Positions 1 to 7,360 of a stretch of DNA of 11,647 nt are shown piece after piece. Each line of letters starts with the position of its first letter. Positions within the stretch are counted from its first letter, which is position 1. The notes under the pieces are model-generated. The model was not told the DNA's origin and ran no database searches. It worked only from the letters and a program-made list of their open reading frames with translations. Origin of the DNA: Lentisphaeria bacterium (GTDB lineage Bacteria; Verrucomicrobiota; Lentisphaeria; Victivallales; UBA1829); contig DXVA01000124.1 of NCBI GenBank assembly GCA_019408975.1, positions 1 to 11,647 of the forward strand, in the 5' to 3' direction. The position numbers and the translations under genes were made by a program.

Positions 1-1
1 C

Positions 2-2086
2 GGTTCCGTAAAAGCGGTCACGGTTTTCCTTGAGAAATTCGCGAATACCCGGTTCCTCGTCCCCGGTGCGGACGGCATTGCGGCGCTTCCGCTGGAGCGC
101 ATCACGGTTCCCGGCGACTGTTCTTATAAGAAAGTTCCTCAGATCGAGTATTGTTCAGCCCGCTCCTCGGATCTGATGTATGATATTGCAAACAATGCGT
201 TCTATGCTCCGTGGTACGGCACCTACGGCGGACATTCTCATAATGTGGCGATTCCGCAGGCAAAATACTTCAAGACAAATCCGGAATATTTTGCGCTGAT
301 CAAGGGCAAGCGGACTACACACCCGACACGCCCGCAGTATTGTCTTTCCAACCCCGAAGTGCAGGAACTCATCTATCAGGAGCTTCTGGCACATGCGGAC
401 AAAGGATTCGACATGGTTCAGCTCGGTCAAAGCGACGGTTTCCGTCCCTGTGAATGTGAAGAATGCGCAAAGCTTTACGGAGTCAAGGATTTCGGAGAGA
501 AACTCTGGATCATGCACCGCAATATGGCGGAACGTTTTCAAAAGGATCGCCCCGGAAAGATGCTCTGCATCATGGCATACGGCCCGACGCTGGACCCGCC
601 GCAGTCCTTCAGGGAGTTTCCCGGCAATGTCATGATTGAACTTGCGCCTTTCTCCGAAGACAGCCTCAACGCCTGGAAGGATTATCGCGTCAGGAACGGA
701 TTCGTTGTCTATCTTTACAACTGGGGCTGGTACCAGATGGAAGGCTTCACCCCGAAACAGAATATGGAGTTTCTGGCAAAGCAGGCAGCCGCATTCAAGC
801 GCGGCAATGTCCGGGGCATCTACCGCTGCGGCTTCGGCGAACTGTTCGGACTCGAAGGCCCCGCCTATTATCAATGGAGCAGACAACTGGACGATCCGGC
901 GCTCGACAGCGGGAAACTGCTGGCAGACTACTGCCGTTACGCTTTCGGGCCCGCCGCCGGCACGATGGAACAGTTCTATCTGCTTTTCGACAAACGTCTG
1001 CGCCTGAATCTGCCGCCCACGTTCACCAGCGCCGAGCATGAGGGAAAGCGGAAAGGAACCATATGGAATGATCCGGCGCTTCTGGAAGGGAAGTCTCCCG
1101 CCATGCTGGACAATATGAGACTGCTTGCATTGCGTTATCCGCCGGAAGTGCTCGCGGAAATGGAAACGCTTCTTGCAAAAGCGGAAAAGGAAAATCCGCA
1201 GAACAGAACGGCAAAGCTCCTGCTGCCTGTTATCCGCATGGAGTTCGATTATCTGAAACTGACCGCGGAAGTCGTCACGGCATTCAACCGCTTCCGCAAA
1301 ACAAAATCCGATGCGGATTTCAAAGCACTTGCCGCTGCCGTGGATGCACGCAATCAACTGATTGCGAAAATTCCGCTTCAGCCGAATGCAAAGCCGCCGC
1401 GCCCGGCAATCAAAGGGAACCTCCGCCTGTTCGGATATCCCCTGATCAGCGAAATTCAGGCGGGCGGGCGTCTGCGGGCTCCGTTGTTCGCGCCCTTCAA
1501 CTGGGACGTGAAATGGATGCAGGAGAAAGGCGTCAAACCTGCCGGGCGCGTAATTCAGACCGGCGGCGCTCCGCAGCTCTTTGTCCAAAAAGATTACTAC
1601 CCGCAGAAACCGGTCATCAAAGAGGAACCGACCTCTGTCGCGGTCCGCTGGGATGATCAGAATCTCTATGTGACTTTCCTGTTCGGAAACACTACGCAGA
1701 AAGCCGTTTACAACGACCAGATTCAAGTCATCCTCGGAAACGGGAAAAAGCGCATGTGGTTCACAGCCCGTGCCCGCAACGGCAGGACGGCAGTCTATGA
1801 GCGCACCCTCGCCTCTCTCGACAACAAAGGAAACGGAGACCAGTACAAAGGCATTTCCGGCAAACACGGGATCATCACCGCTCCGGCTCCGGGAACGGAA
1901 GGGGCTTCCGCCATGATCACGATTCCCTGGAGTGTTTTCGGAGACAAACCGATCAAAGGCGCGGAATGGGAATTCAATGCAATCCGTGAAAATCCGAAAG
2001 GCGCCTATATCTGGGAATACAATCTTTTCCAGAAAACATGGCGCAATCTGCGGGACGCGGCGGGATGCATCGCATTCAATGAGTAA
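2..2086 (+). CDS. DUF4838-family glycan-degradation protein with C-terminal CBM9/DOMON-like domain (5' end outside window)
   Basis: The frame is open from the first bases of the window (GSVKAVTVFLEKF...), so the N-terminus is missing; by alignment with the next gene about 140 residues, including any signal peptide, lie upstream. 694 residues are visible. The core is a DUF4838 domain: a Cys-x-Cys-x-x-Cys cluster at visible residues 150, 152 and 155 within GQSDGFRPCECEEC, a GEKLW-MHR-AER stretch after it, and RCGFGELFG with Glu280 followed by EGP, all shared with the downstream paralogue. The last ~200 residues resemble a CBM9/DOMON beta-sandwich (VRWDDQNLYVTF, then NDQIQVIL). Family knowledge: DUF4838 proteins sit in polysaccharide loci and often have an alpha-glucuronidase-like N-terminal domain; some, as I recall, were placed in CAZy GH163 (endo-beta-N-acetylglucosaminidases). 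Substrate and catalytic residues are not established here. The stop lies 24 bp before the next gene's preferred start, so co-transcription is likely. Confidence 0.87.
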   Translation, partial: GSVKAVTVFLEKFANTRFLVPGADGIAALPLERITVPGDCSYKKVPQIEYCSARSSDLMYDIANNAFYAPWYGTYGGHSHNVAIPQAKYFKTNPEYFALIKGKRTTHPTRPQYCLSNPEVQELIYQELLAHADKGFDMVQLGQSDGFRPCECEECAKLYGVKDFGEKLWIMHRNMAERFQKDRPGKMLCIMAYGPTLDPPQSFREFPGNVMIELAPFSEDSLNAWKDYRVRNGFVVYLYNWGWYQMEGFTPKQNMEFLAKQAAAFKRGNVRGIYRCGFGELFGLEGPAYYQWSRQLDDPALDSGKLLADYCRYAFGPAAGTMEQFYLLFDKRLRLNLPPTFTSAEHEGKRKGTIWNDPALLEGKSPAMLDNMRLLALRYPPEVLAEMETLLAKAEKENPQNRTAKLLLPVIRMEFDYLKLTAEVVTAFNRFRKTKSDADFKALAAAVDARNQLIAKIPLQPNAKPPRPAIKGNLRLFGYPLISEIQAGGRLRAPLFAPFNWDVKWMQEKGVKPAGRVIQTGGAPQLFVQKDYYPQKPVIKEEPTSVAVRWDDQNLYVTFLFGNTTQKAVYNDQIQVILGNGKKRMWFTARARNGRTAVYERTLASLDNKGNGDQYKGISGKHGIITAPAPGTEGASAMITIPWSVFGDKPIKGAEWEFNAIRENPKGAYIWEYNLFQKTWRNLRDAAGCIAFNE

Positions 2087-2106
2087 TGAAAAATGAGAAA
2101 TGAGAA
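2086..2106 (+). repeat. Three tandem ATG(A)(A/G)AA heptamers between the two DUF4838 genes
   Basis: The sequence reads ATGAAAA, ATGAGAA, ATGAGAA as three contiguous 7-mers, starting in the stop codon of the upstream gene. The last copy supplies GAGAAAG just before the ATG at 2111 and probably acts as its ribosome-binding region. The repeat also creates spurious in-frame ATGs, including 2093, which is why the 2093 start is not preferred for the next gene. Confidence 0.6.
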
Positions 2107-2110
2107 AGTC

Positions 2111-4675
2111 ATGAAGAAAATTTTTATTGGTTTTTGCATGGTTCTGATGATCGCGGCGGGATGCAGTTCACAACAGATTACGGAACCGCCGGTGCCCGTG
2201 CTGAAAGACGGCAAATCATCTTTCCAGATTGTCCTGCCGGAGCAATATGACAATGCCGGAACAGAGACGCATCTGCTGACTGCCGCGAAGTGTCTTCAGA
2301 AGGAATTTCAGGAAGCATCCGGCGTCCTTCTCCCGATCAGGAAAGAGTCTTCCATGGAACAGGACCGCCCCGCGATCTTCATCGGCAATACCGCCATGAC
2401 ACGGAAAGCGGGTTTCGATCCGGCGTCGTTTCGGGATTTCTCTTATGTCATTGCCGTGAAAAACGGCAATATCTTCCTTGCCGGCAATGACCGCCACGGG
2501 CTGCAAAGCAAAAAGAAAGAGGGCTACTCCCGCTATATTCTCGGTTCCGTGAAGGCAATCGTGGTATTCATGGAGGACTATCTCCATACACGTTTCGTCA
2601 TGCCCGGAGACATCGGCATATCCACGCCGGCGCGGAAAACGCTGGAACTCCCCGCCAACCTGGAATGTTACGGAACGCCGCGCCTGAATTTCGGAACCGG
2701 CCGCGGACAGTCGCTCATGTATGATTATTCCAACAACAATTACGGAAGCGGTTCTTACAAAGTTTACGGCGGGCACTCATATTATGACGCTGTGCCGGAA
2801 AAGAAATATTTCGGGACGCATCCGGAGTATTTCGCGCTTCTCGGCGGAAAACGTGTCGGGACCGGAAATCATCTGTGCATCTCCAATCCGGAGGTTCAGG
2901 AACTGGTCTACCGCGAAATGCTGAAACAGCTGGACGCCGGGGCGGAAACCGTGGAAGTAGGGCAGACCGATGCCTACATCCAGTGCGAATGCGACGGCTG
3001 TAAAAAATACGGCGGCACGAATGACTCCGGAGAAAAACTCTGGATCTTCCATCGTTCTCTTGCGGAACGTCTCCATAAGGAACGCCCCGGGAAAAAGGCG
3101 CTTCTCATCAGCTATGCGGAGACAAGGGAGCCGCCGAAAACCTTTGACACCTTTCCGGAAAACACCATGATCGAAATCTGCCATTATTCCCCGCAGGCTT
3201 TCAGCGCATGGAAAAAATACAGGGGAATTCAGGGATTCACTGTCTATATTTATAACTGGGGGGAATATCCGCGCCCCGGTTTTACGGCGAAACTGTCGCC
3301 GGAAGCGTGCGGAGAGCAGGTGCGCATGTTTCTGGACAATAAAGTTCAGGGCATCTACCGCTGCGGATTCGGTGAACTGTTCGGCATGGAGGGTCCCGTC
3401 TATTATCTCTATGGGAAACTTCTGGAAAATCCCGAAGCTTCCGCCGAAATGATTCTGGAGGATTATTACAACAGCGCATTCGGCGCTTCCGCCGCTCCGA
3501 TGCGTGTTTTCTACGATACACTGCACCGCAGGCTGAATGCATACTGTGTCATGGATACCGCTGTAAAAAATCAGGGGCTGTCCCGTGCAAAGGCGTGGTC
3601 TGTCCTGCCGGAAAATCCCCGTGTGCTTCTTGGTTTCCTCTATTCCCCGGACATGATCGAGACTCTTGAAAAAAATCTGGCGAGAGCGGAAAAAATGAAC
3701 TCCGCTCCTGAAGTAAAACAGCGTCTGGCGCTGGTCCGCAGAGAATTCGACTATGCGAAAAATCTTGGAACTGTGATTCATCTCTACAATGCTTACCGGC
3801 TTTCTCCGGACAAAGCCTCGTTCGGGAAACTTGCATCCGCAATCGAAGCAAGAAATGCCATGATCGATTCTTTTTACACACCGGACGGACAGATGAAACC
3901 GTTACCCGGCTGGAGTGAAATCCGACCTTTCGGGCGAATGCCGAAAAGCATGTTGAAGACCAATGGCAGGCTCAGCGCCACCCTCGGAGCTCCCTTTACA
4001 TGGAATACCCGGCTCCTGCGCGAAAAAAATATCCTGCCGGGAAGCGGCATCAAAACTCTCAAAATCCATAAAGCCACGGGCAACACCGATACCCTTGACT
4101 TCAGTTCCGGCGCATGGAGGAAGGCGGAATGGCACGATTTGAACGGAATCCAGCTTGGCGTCGTGGAGGAACAGACCCGTTTCAAAATTCTTTATACAGA
4201 AAAAAATCTCTATATCGGCGTGGAAAGCGATCTGCCGGATTCACGCAATATCATCCCCGCAGGCAAGGATGGTCCCGCGTGGCGCACGGATGCCGTGGAA
4301 ATCGTGCTTGATCCCTTTGGAAACCGTGAAAAATATTATCATTTCATCTACAATCCTGTGCCGGACTCCATGTATGACGCCGCTTTCGGTTTTATCACGG
4401 ATGTTCTTGACCCCCGCTATAAGCAGGCTGATCCGCTCTGGAACGGAAAATGGTCTTATCGGACCGATCGCAGAAATGGGAAATGGTATTCGTTGTTCAT
4501 CCTGCCATTCCGGTCGCTTGGAGCAGATACCCCGGCATCCGGAACGAGCTGGACCTTGAATATCGGCAGAGAATCGTTCCGCACCCGCCAGCCGGAACTT
4601 TCCTCGTGGTCCCCGAACCTCGAAACAATGAGTTTTCATGACCGAGATTCTTTCGGGGAAGCAGTCTTCGAGTAA
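2111..4675 (+). CDS. DUF4838-family lipoprotein with C-terminal CBM9-like carbohydrate-binding domain
   Basis: 854 residues from the ATG at 2111, chosen because it begins the lipoprotein signal directly (MKKIFIGF, hydrophobic core, IAAGC with Cys18 as the lipidated residue); an in-frame ATG at 2093 would only add MRNEKV, encoded by a heptamer repeat. Residues ~30-190 resemble the alpha-glucuronidase N-terminal-like domain that precedes DUF4838, ending in GSVKAIVVFMEDYLHTRF. The DUF4838 core carries Cys292/294/297 (GQTDAYIQCECDGC) and RCGFGELFG with Glu422, then EGP. The final ~200 residues are CBM9-like: NLYIGVESDL followed by WRTDAVEIVLDP (Trp724, Asp727), the classic ligand-side signature. 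It is probably anchored to the outer membrane or cell surface and acts on a complex glycan; hydrolase activity is inferred from the family, not seen. It is a tandem paralogue of the gene before it, likely one transcript. No intrinsic terminator is visible after the stop. Confidence 0.9.
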   Translation: MKKIFIGFCMVLMIAAGCSSQQITEPPVPVLKDGKSSFQIVLPEQYDNAGTETHLLTAAKCLQKEFQEASGVLLPIRKESSMEQDRPAIFIGNTAMTRKAGFDPASFRDFSYVIAVKNGNIFLAGNDRHGLQSKKKEGYSRYILGSVKAIVVFMEDYLHTRFVMPGDIGISTPARKTLELPANLECYGTPRLNFGTGRGQSLMYDYSNNNYGSGSYKVYGGHSYYDAVPEKKYFGTHPEYFALLGGKRVGTGNHLCISNPEVQELVYREMLKQLDAGAETVEVGQTDAYIQCECDGCKKYGGTNDSGEKLWIFHRSLAERLHKERPGKKALLISYAETREPPKTFDTFPENTMIEICHYSPQAFSAWKKYRGIQGFTVYIYNWGEYPRPGFTAKLSPEACGEQVRMFLDNKVQGIYRCGFGELFGMEGPVYYLYGKLLENPEASAEMILEDYYNSAFGASAAPMRVFYDTLHRRLNAYCVMDTAVKNQGLSRAKAWSVLPENPRVLLGFLYSPDMIETLEKNLARAEKMNSAPEVKQRLALVRREFDYAKNLGTVIHLYNAYRLSPDKASFGKLASAIEARNAMIDSFYTPDGQMKPLPGWSEIRPFGRMPKSMLKTNGRLSATLGAPFTWNTRLLREKNILPGSGIKTLKIHKATGNTDTLDFSSGAWRKAEWHDLNGIQLGVVEEQTRFKILYTEKNLYIGVESDLPDSRNIIPAGKDGPAWRTDAVEIVLDPFGNREKYYHFIYNPVPDSMYDAAFGFITDVLDPRYKQADPLWNGKWSYRTDRRNGKWYSLFILPFRSLGADTPASGTSWTLNIGRESFRTRQPELSSWSPNLETMSFHDRDSFGEAVFE

Positions 4676-4689
4676 CCGGAAGAAGACGT

Positions 4690-4717
4690 TTGCGTTTCAA
4701 TGGCAATGTGGTATAGT
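4690..4717 (+). promoter_or_regulatory. Candidate sigma70-type promoter for the esterase gene
   Basis: TTGCGT at 4690-4695 and TATAGT at 4712-4717 are separated by 16 bp, in the 80-bp gap between the lipoprotein gene and the esterase gene. The spacing leaves a short leader containing GGGAAAGGGAAA ahead of the ATG at 4756. The esterase could therefore have its own start of transcription as well as read-through from the upstream pair. This is a pattern match only. Confidence 0.45.
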
Positions 4718-4755
4718 AAACGCTTTGTTAACTTGGCAGGGAAAGGGAAACAGCA

Positions 4756-6810
4756 ATGACGTTGCGGAAACTGCTTTTCGTAATGGCTGCGTGTCTGGCA
4801 TTCACCGGAAAAGCGAATGATATGGTTGACACGGCCGGTCGTCGAAGCAATATGATTCAGGACTATTATTTGACGCAATTCCGTTTGAAGGCTGCGGAGC
4901 GCAAAGCCCGGCTGGACAAAATAAAAACCAAAGCGGATGCCGAAGCTTACCGGCAGGACGTCAGGAAGCGGCTGGCGGAAAGTTTCGGTCCGTTTCCGGA
5001 AAAGACTCCGCTGAATCCGCGGATCACCGGACAGCTCTCCACGGAAAAGCTGCTGATCGACAAAGTGATTTTTGAAAGCCGTCCCGGTTTTCAGGTGACA
5101 GGTCTGTTCTATCGCCCCAGACAGATTTCCGGAAAAATTCCCGGAATTCTGGCTCTGTGCGGACATTCATCCTCCGGGAAAAATGCGCCGTGGTATCAGG
5201 ATGTGGCACAGTCGCTCGCCCTGCGCGGTTACGGTGTGCTGATGATCGATCCGATCGGACAGGGAGAACGCCGTCAATTTACGGATGCAGAAGGCATCCG
5301 CCCCGGCGTCTTTGAGCACAACATGCGGGGAAAACAACTGGCGCTCATCGGGGAAGCTCTCTGCACCTGGCGGCTGTGGGATGCAATCCGGGGGCTGGAC
5401 TATCTTCTGACCCGTCCGGAAATTGATGCCGGGCGTCTCGGCGTCACAGGAACTTCCGGCGGCGGAACGCTTTCAACTTACCTGAACGCTTTTGACTCAC
5501 GCCTGACGATGGCGGCTCCCAGTTGTTATATCACCACTCAACTGCGCAATCTGGAAAATGAACTTCCTGCCGATGCGGAACAGAATCCCCCGCGGCTCGC
5601 CGCATTGGGGTGCGACATGGCGGACTTTCTGATCGCCGCCGCCCCGCGCCCCACGCTGATATTGGCTCAGGACAATGATTTTTTTGATCCGCGCGGCACG
5701 CAACAGGCATTGGAGGATGCCCGGAAAATCTATGCGCTGCTGGGAAAACCGGAACAGATTCAGCTCTTTACCGGCAAAGGCGATCACGGATATTCCGCGG
5801 CACACAGAGAAGCTGCGGGTAAATTTTTCAACCGGTACAGCGGACTCTCCTCCAACTGGACGGAATCTCCCGATATTCAGAGATTCAGAGTGGAAGAACT
5901 CAACTGCACGCCGAACGGTCAGGTCGGCGGACGGGATATTTATGCCGTCATGCAGGAGCTTGAGGCTTCCCGCCGTCCGGAAAAAGCCGGAGACTCAGCA
6001 GCAATTCTCCGTCAGGTACTGCAAATCGGCGAGGTTCCGCTTCCCGATTACCGTGTCTGGCGGACACAGGTTCAAAGGGCTGAACCACTGCTCTGTCTGA
6101 ACCGTTTCGGAATTGAAACGGAACCCGGTATCGTGGTTCCTCTGAAACAGCTCACGCCGTCCCAACGCTTCCAGCTCCGTTCCAAACCGCGGGCGATTCT
6201 GTTCATCCCGCATTTGAGCACTTCGCCGGAATTGAAGGAGCTGGGATTCCAGCCGGACGGCAAAACCGACTTCTTTTGCCTGGAAGTCCGCGGCATCGGC
6301 GAAAGCCGTCCGGCGGAGTGCAATGTCGGCGAGAAAGATTTTTTCTGTTCCTACGGGTCTGATTTTCTGTATGCTTCCTGCGCGCATCTGCTCGACCGTC
6401 CCTATTTGGGATGCAAAGTCTACGATATCCTGGCGACGGTCAGGCTGCTGAAAAAACAGGGAGCGGAGGATATTCATCTGATCGGCAACGGTCAAGGTTC
6501 TATTGCGGCGGCTCTGGCGGCTGTACTTTCGCCGGATGTCAAACAGGTCACGCTGTACCACGCACCGTTAAGCTGGCGGCAGATGGTGAACAGCCGGGTG
6601 GTTCAATGGCCGTTTTCAGCCATGCCTCCCGGTATTCTGCGCAAGATTGATCTGCCGGATGTTTACCGTGACCTTCACTCTAAGAGTATCCGGCTGATCG
6701 CCCCGTGGAATGCCGCGATGCGCCCCTGCCCTCCCGGGCAATTGTCCGCTGCTGTCCGCCAATACCGGATTTCCTGCCCGGTTCAGCTCACAGCCGGGAC
6801 TCCGGAATAA
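4756..6810 (+). CDS. Exported acetylxylan-esterase-like protein with tandem alpha/beta-hydrolase domains, the second degenerate
   Basis: 684 residues. The purine-rich GGGAAAGGGAAAC lies just before the start, and residues 1-21 (MTLRKLLFVMAACLAFTGKA) form a signal peptide, so export is expected. Domain 1 (~60-360) is a complete alpha/beta-hydrolase: GHSSSG (His137) near the oxyanion region, DPIGQGER, nucleophile elbow GTSGGG with Ser234, an acid in LILAQDNDFFDP (Asp306/308/311 are the candidates), and His344 in GKGDHGYS. Domain 2 (~400-684) repeats the fold: CLEVRGIGES matches DPIGQGER, but the elbow reads GNGQG (577-581) with Gly579 where the serine should be, and no obvious acid/His pair follows. 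The layout fits acetylxylan-esterase/dienelactone-hydrolase-like proteins common in Planctomycetes and Verrucomicrobia. Its position after two DUF4838 genes suggests it de-esterifies the same glycan. Exact substrate unknown; a peptidase-like hydrolase is the main alternative. Confidence 0.87.
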   Translation: MTLRKLLFVMAACLAFTGKANDMVDTAGRRSNMIQDYYLTQFRLKAAERKARLDKIKTKADAEAYRQDVRKRLAESFGPFPEKTPLNPRITGQLSTEKLLIDKVIFESRPGFQVTGLFYRPRQISGKIPGILALCGHSSSGKNAPWYQDVAQSLALRGYGVLMIDPIGQGERRQFTDAEGIRPGVFEHNMRGKQLALIGEALCTWRLWDAIRGLDYLLTRPEIDAGRLGVTGTSGGGTLSTYLNAFDSRLTMAAPSCYITTQLRNLENELPADAEQNPPRLAALGCDMADFLIAAAPRPTLILAQDNDFFDPRGTQQALEDARKIYALLGKPEQIQLFTGKGDHGYSAAHREAAGKFFNRYSGLSSNWTESPDIQRFRVEELNCTPNGQVGGRDIYAVMQELEASRRPEKAGDSAAILRQVLQIGEVPLPDYRVWRTQVQRAEPLLCLNRFGIETEPGIVVPLKQLTPSQRFQLRSKPRAILFIPHLSTSPELKELGFQPDGKTDFFCLEVRGIGESRPAECNVGEKDFFCSYGSDFLYASCAHLLDRPYLGCKVYDILATVRLLKKQGAEDIHLIGNGQGSIAAALAAVLSPDVKQVTLYHAPLSWRQMVNSRVVQWPFSAMPPGILRKIDLPDVYRDLHSKSIRLIAPWNAAMRPCPPGQLSAAVRQYRISCPVQLTAGTPE

Positions 6811-6819
6811 GGCTTTTTT
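6792..6819 (+). terminator. Weak candidate terminator at the end of the esterase gene
   Basis: AGCC (6792-6795) can pair with GGCT (6811-6814), with a short inner GG/CC pairing, and is followed directly by a run of six T. The stem is short and overlaps the stop codon, so this is tentative. Confidence 0.3.
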
Positions 6820-6892
6820 ATCCATCCTGTTCTTTTTTAAGGTGCTTATGCCGGCAGAATCCGGGATGCGATGAAACAAAAGATATTTTCCG

Positions 6893-6937
6893 GTGTCAGA
6901 TAATGACACTTGCAAATATTTTGCGCAGTGATATATT
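6893..6937 (+). promoter_or_regulatory. Promoter of ssrA with an adjoining inverted repeat
   Basis: TTGCAA (6910-6915), 16 bp, then TATATT (6932-6937) forms a sigma70-like promoter whose start would fall about 10 bases before the mature 5' end of the tmRNA at 6954. Immediately upstream, GTGTCA (6893-6898) and TGACAC (6904-6909) form a perfect 6-bp inverted repeat around GATAA, abutting the -35 element. It may be a binding site for a regulator or the remains of a hairpin. Confidence 0.55.
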
Positions 6938-6953
6938 ACAGGACTTCTGGCAA

Positions 6954-7304
6954 GGGGCCGTTCCGGATTCGACTGGGCGAGCAAAGTGCCGATTGCATGT
7001 CGAGGATGATCGTTTGCCTCGTAAATCACCGGTCAAACAAAATAACTGCGAACGAAGAGTACGCACTCGCTGCTTGACGGCGACGTCCTCTCTCTGACGG
7101 ACACTAAGAGAGAGGGCGACAGCAGTGTCCTGGCACAAAGACTTCACTCATCGGTCCGCGTGCGAGATTTCAGATGAGCCAGTCTGAAAGCCGCCTGCCT
7201 GTCGGCAAAGCCGGAGGACGAGAAACAATAAAGACAGAATAAACATGTAGATATCGTCATGATGACGTCACAGGACAGGGGTTCAACTCCCCTCGGCTCC
7301 ACCA
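6954..7304 (+). ncRNA. ssrA: Transfer-messenger RNA (tmRNA, 351 nt, CCA encoded)
   Basis: The RNA rescues stalled ribosomes by charging with alanine, entering the A site and templating a degradation tag. The 5' end GGGGCCG (6954-6960) followed by TTCCGGATTCGACTGGG is the conserved tmRNA start, and it pairs over 7 bp (one G-U) with CGGCTCC (7294-7300), followed by ACCA. The T-arm GGGGTTCAACTCCCC precedes this. PK1 is visible: stem CGAGG/CCTCG (7001-7005/7017-7021) and GTTTG/CAAAC (7012-7016/7034-7038). PK2: CCTCTCTCT/AGAGAGAGG (7087-7095/7107-7115) and GGACACT/AGTGTCC (7099-7105/7124-7130). A further stem TTTCAGA/TCTGAAA follows. It is a one-piece, non-permuted form. It has its own promoter and a strong terminator. 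The 3' end of ssrA is a classic integration target for mobile elements, relevant to the broken dnd cluster that begins right after it. Confidence 0.96.
7048..7077 (+). other. tmRNA tag-peptide reading frame (ANEEYALAA)
   Basis: After AAAATAACT the resume codon GCG opens a frame reading Ala-Asn-Glu-Glu-Tyr-Ala-Leu-Ala-Ala and ending with TGA at 7075-7077. With the alanine carried by the tmRNA itself the tag would be AANEEYALAA. The hydrophobic ALAA end is the standard recognition signal for ClpXP-type proteases. Confidence 0.92.
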
Positions 7305-7316
7305 TTAGTAAAAAGT

Positions 7317-7351
7317 ACGGAATCAGGAAGTCAAAGCCTGGTTCCGTTTTT
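7317..7351 (+). terminator. Rho-independent terminator of ssrA
   Basis: ACGGAATCAGG (7317-7327) pairs with CCTGGTTCCGT (7337-7347) over 11 bp with one G-U pair and a 9-nt loop, and is followed by a T run (7347-7351). It starts 12 bases after the tmRNA CCA end. On the opposite strand it lies just beyond the premature stop of dndC, so it may also stop the dndB-dndC transcript if it works in both directions. Confidence 0.88.
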
Positions 7352-7360
7352 CTTTGTCTT

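Noticed and set aside
155..1867. A 570-codon open frame on the - strand
   Set aside because: It is the antisense shadow of the DUF4838 gene, a common effect of its GC-rich codon use. The + frame has clear family motifs, and the - frame product is Arg/Phe/Cys-rich with no recognisable domain.
2777..3781. A 334-codon - strand frame opposite the second DUF4838 gene
   Set aside because: Same shadow effect, mirroring the frame seen opposite the first paralogue; no motif and no ribosome-binding site.
6705..7097. A + strand frame of 130 codons running into ssrA
   Set aside because: It lies in the wrong frame of the esterase end and reads through the ssrA promoter and the 5' half of the RNA; there is no independent support.
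7268..7304. A tRNA gene ending in CCA
   Set aside because: The T-arm and acceptor belong to tmRNA: the matching acceptor strand lies 350 bases upstream and no anticodon arm is present between them.
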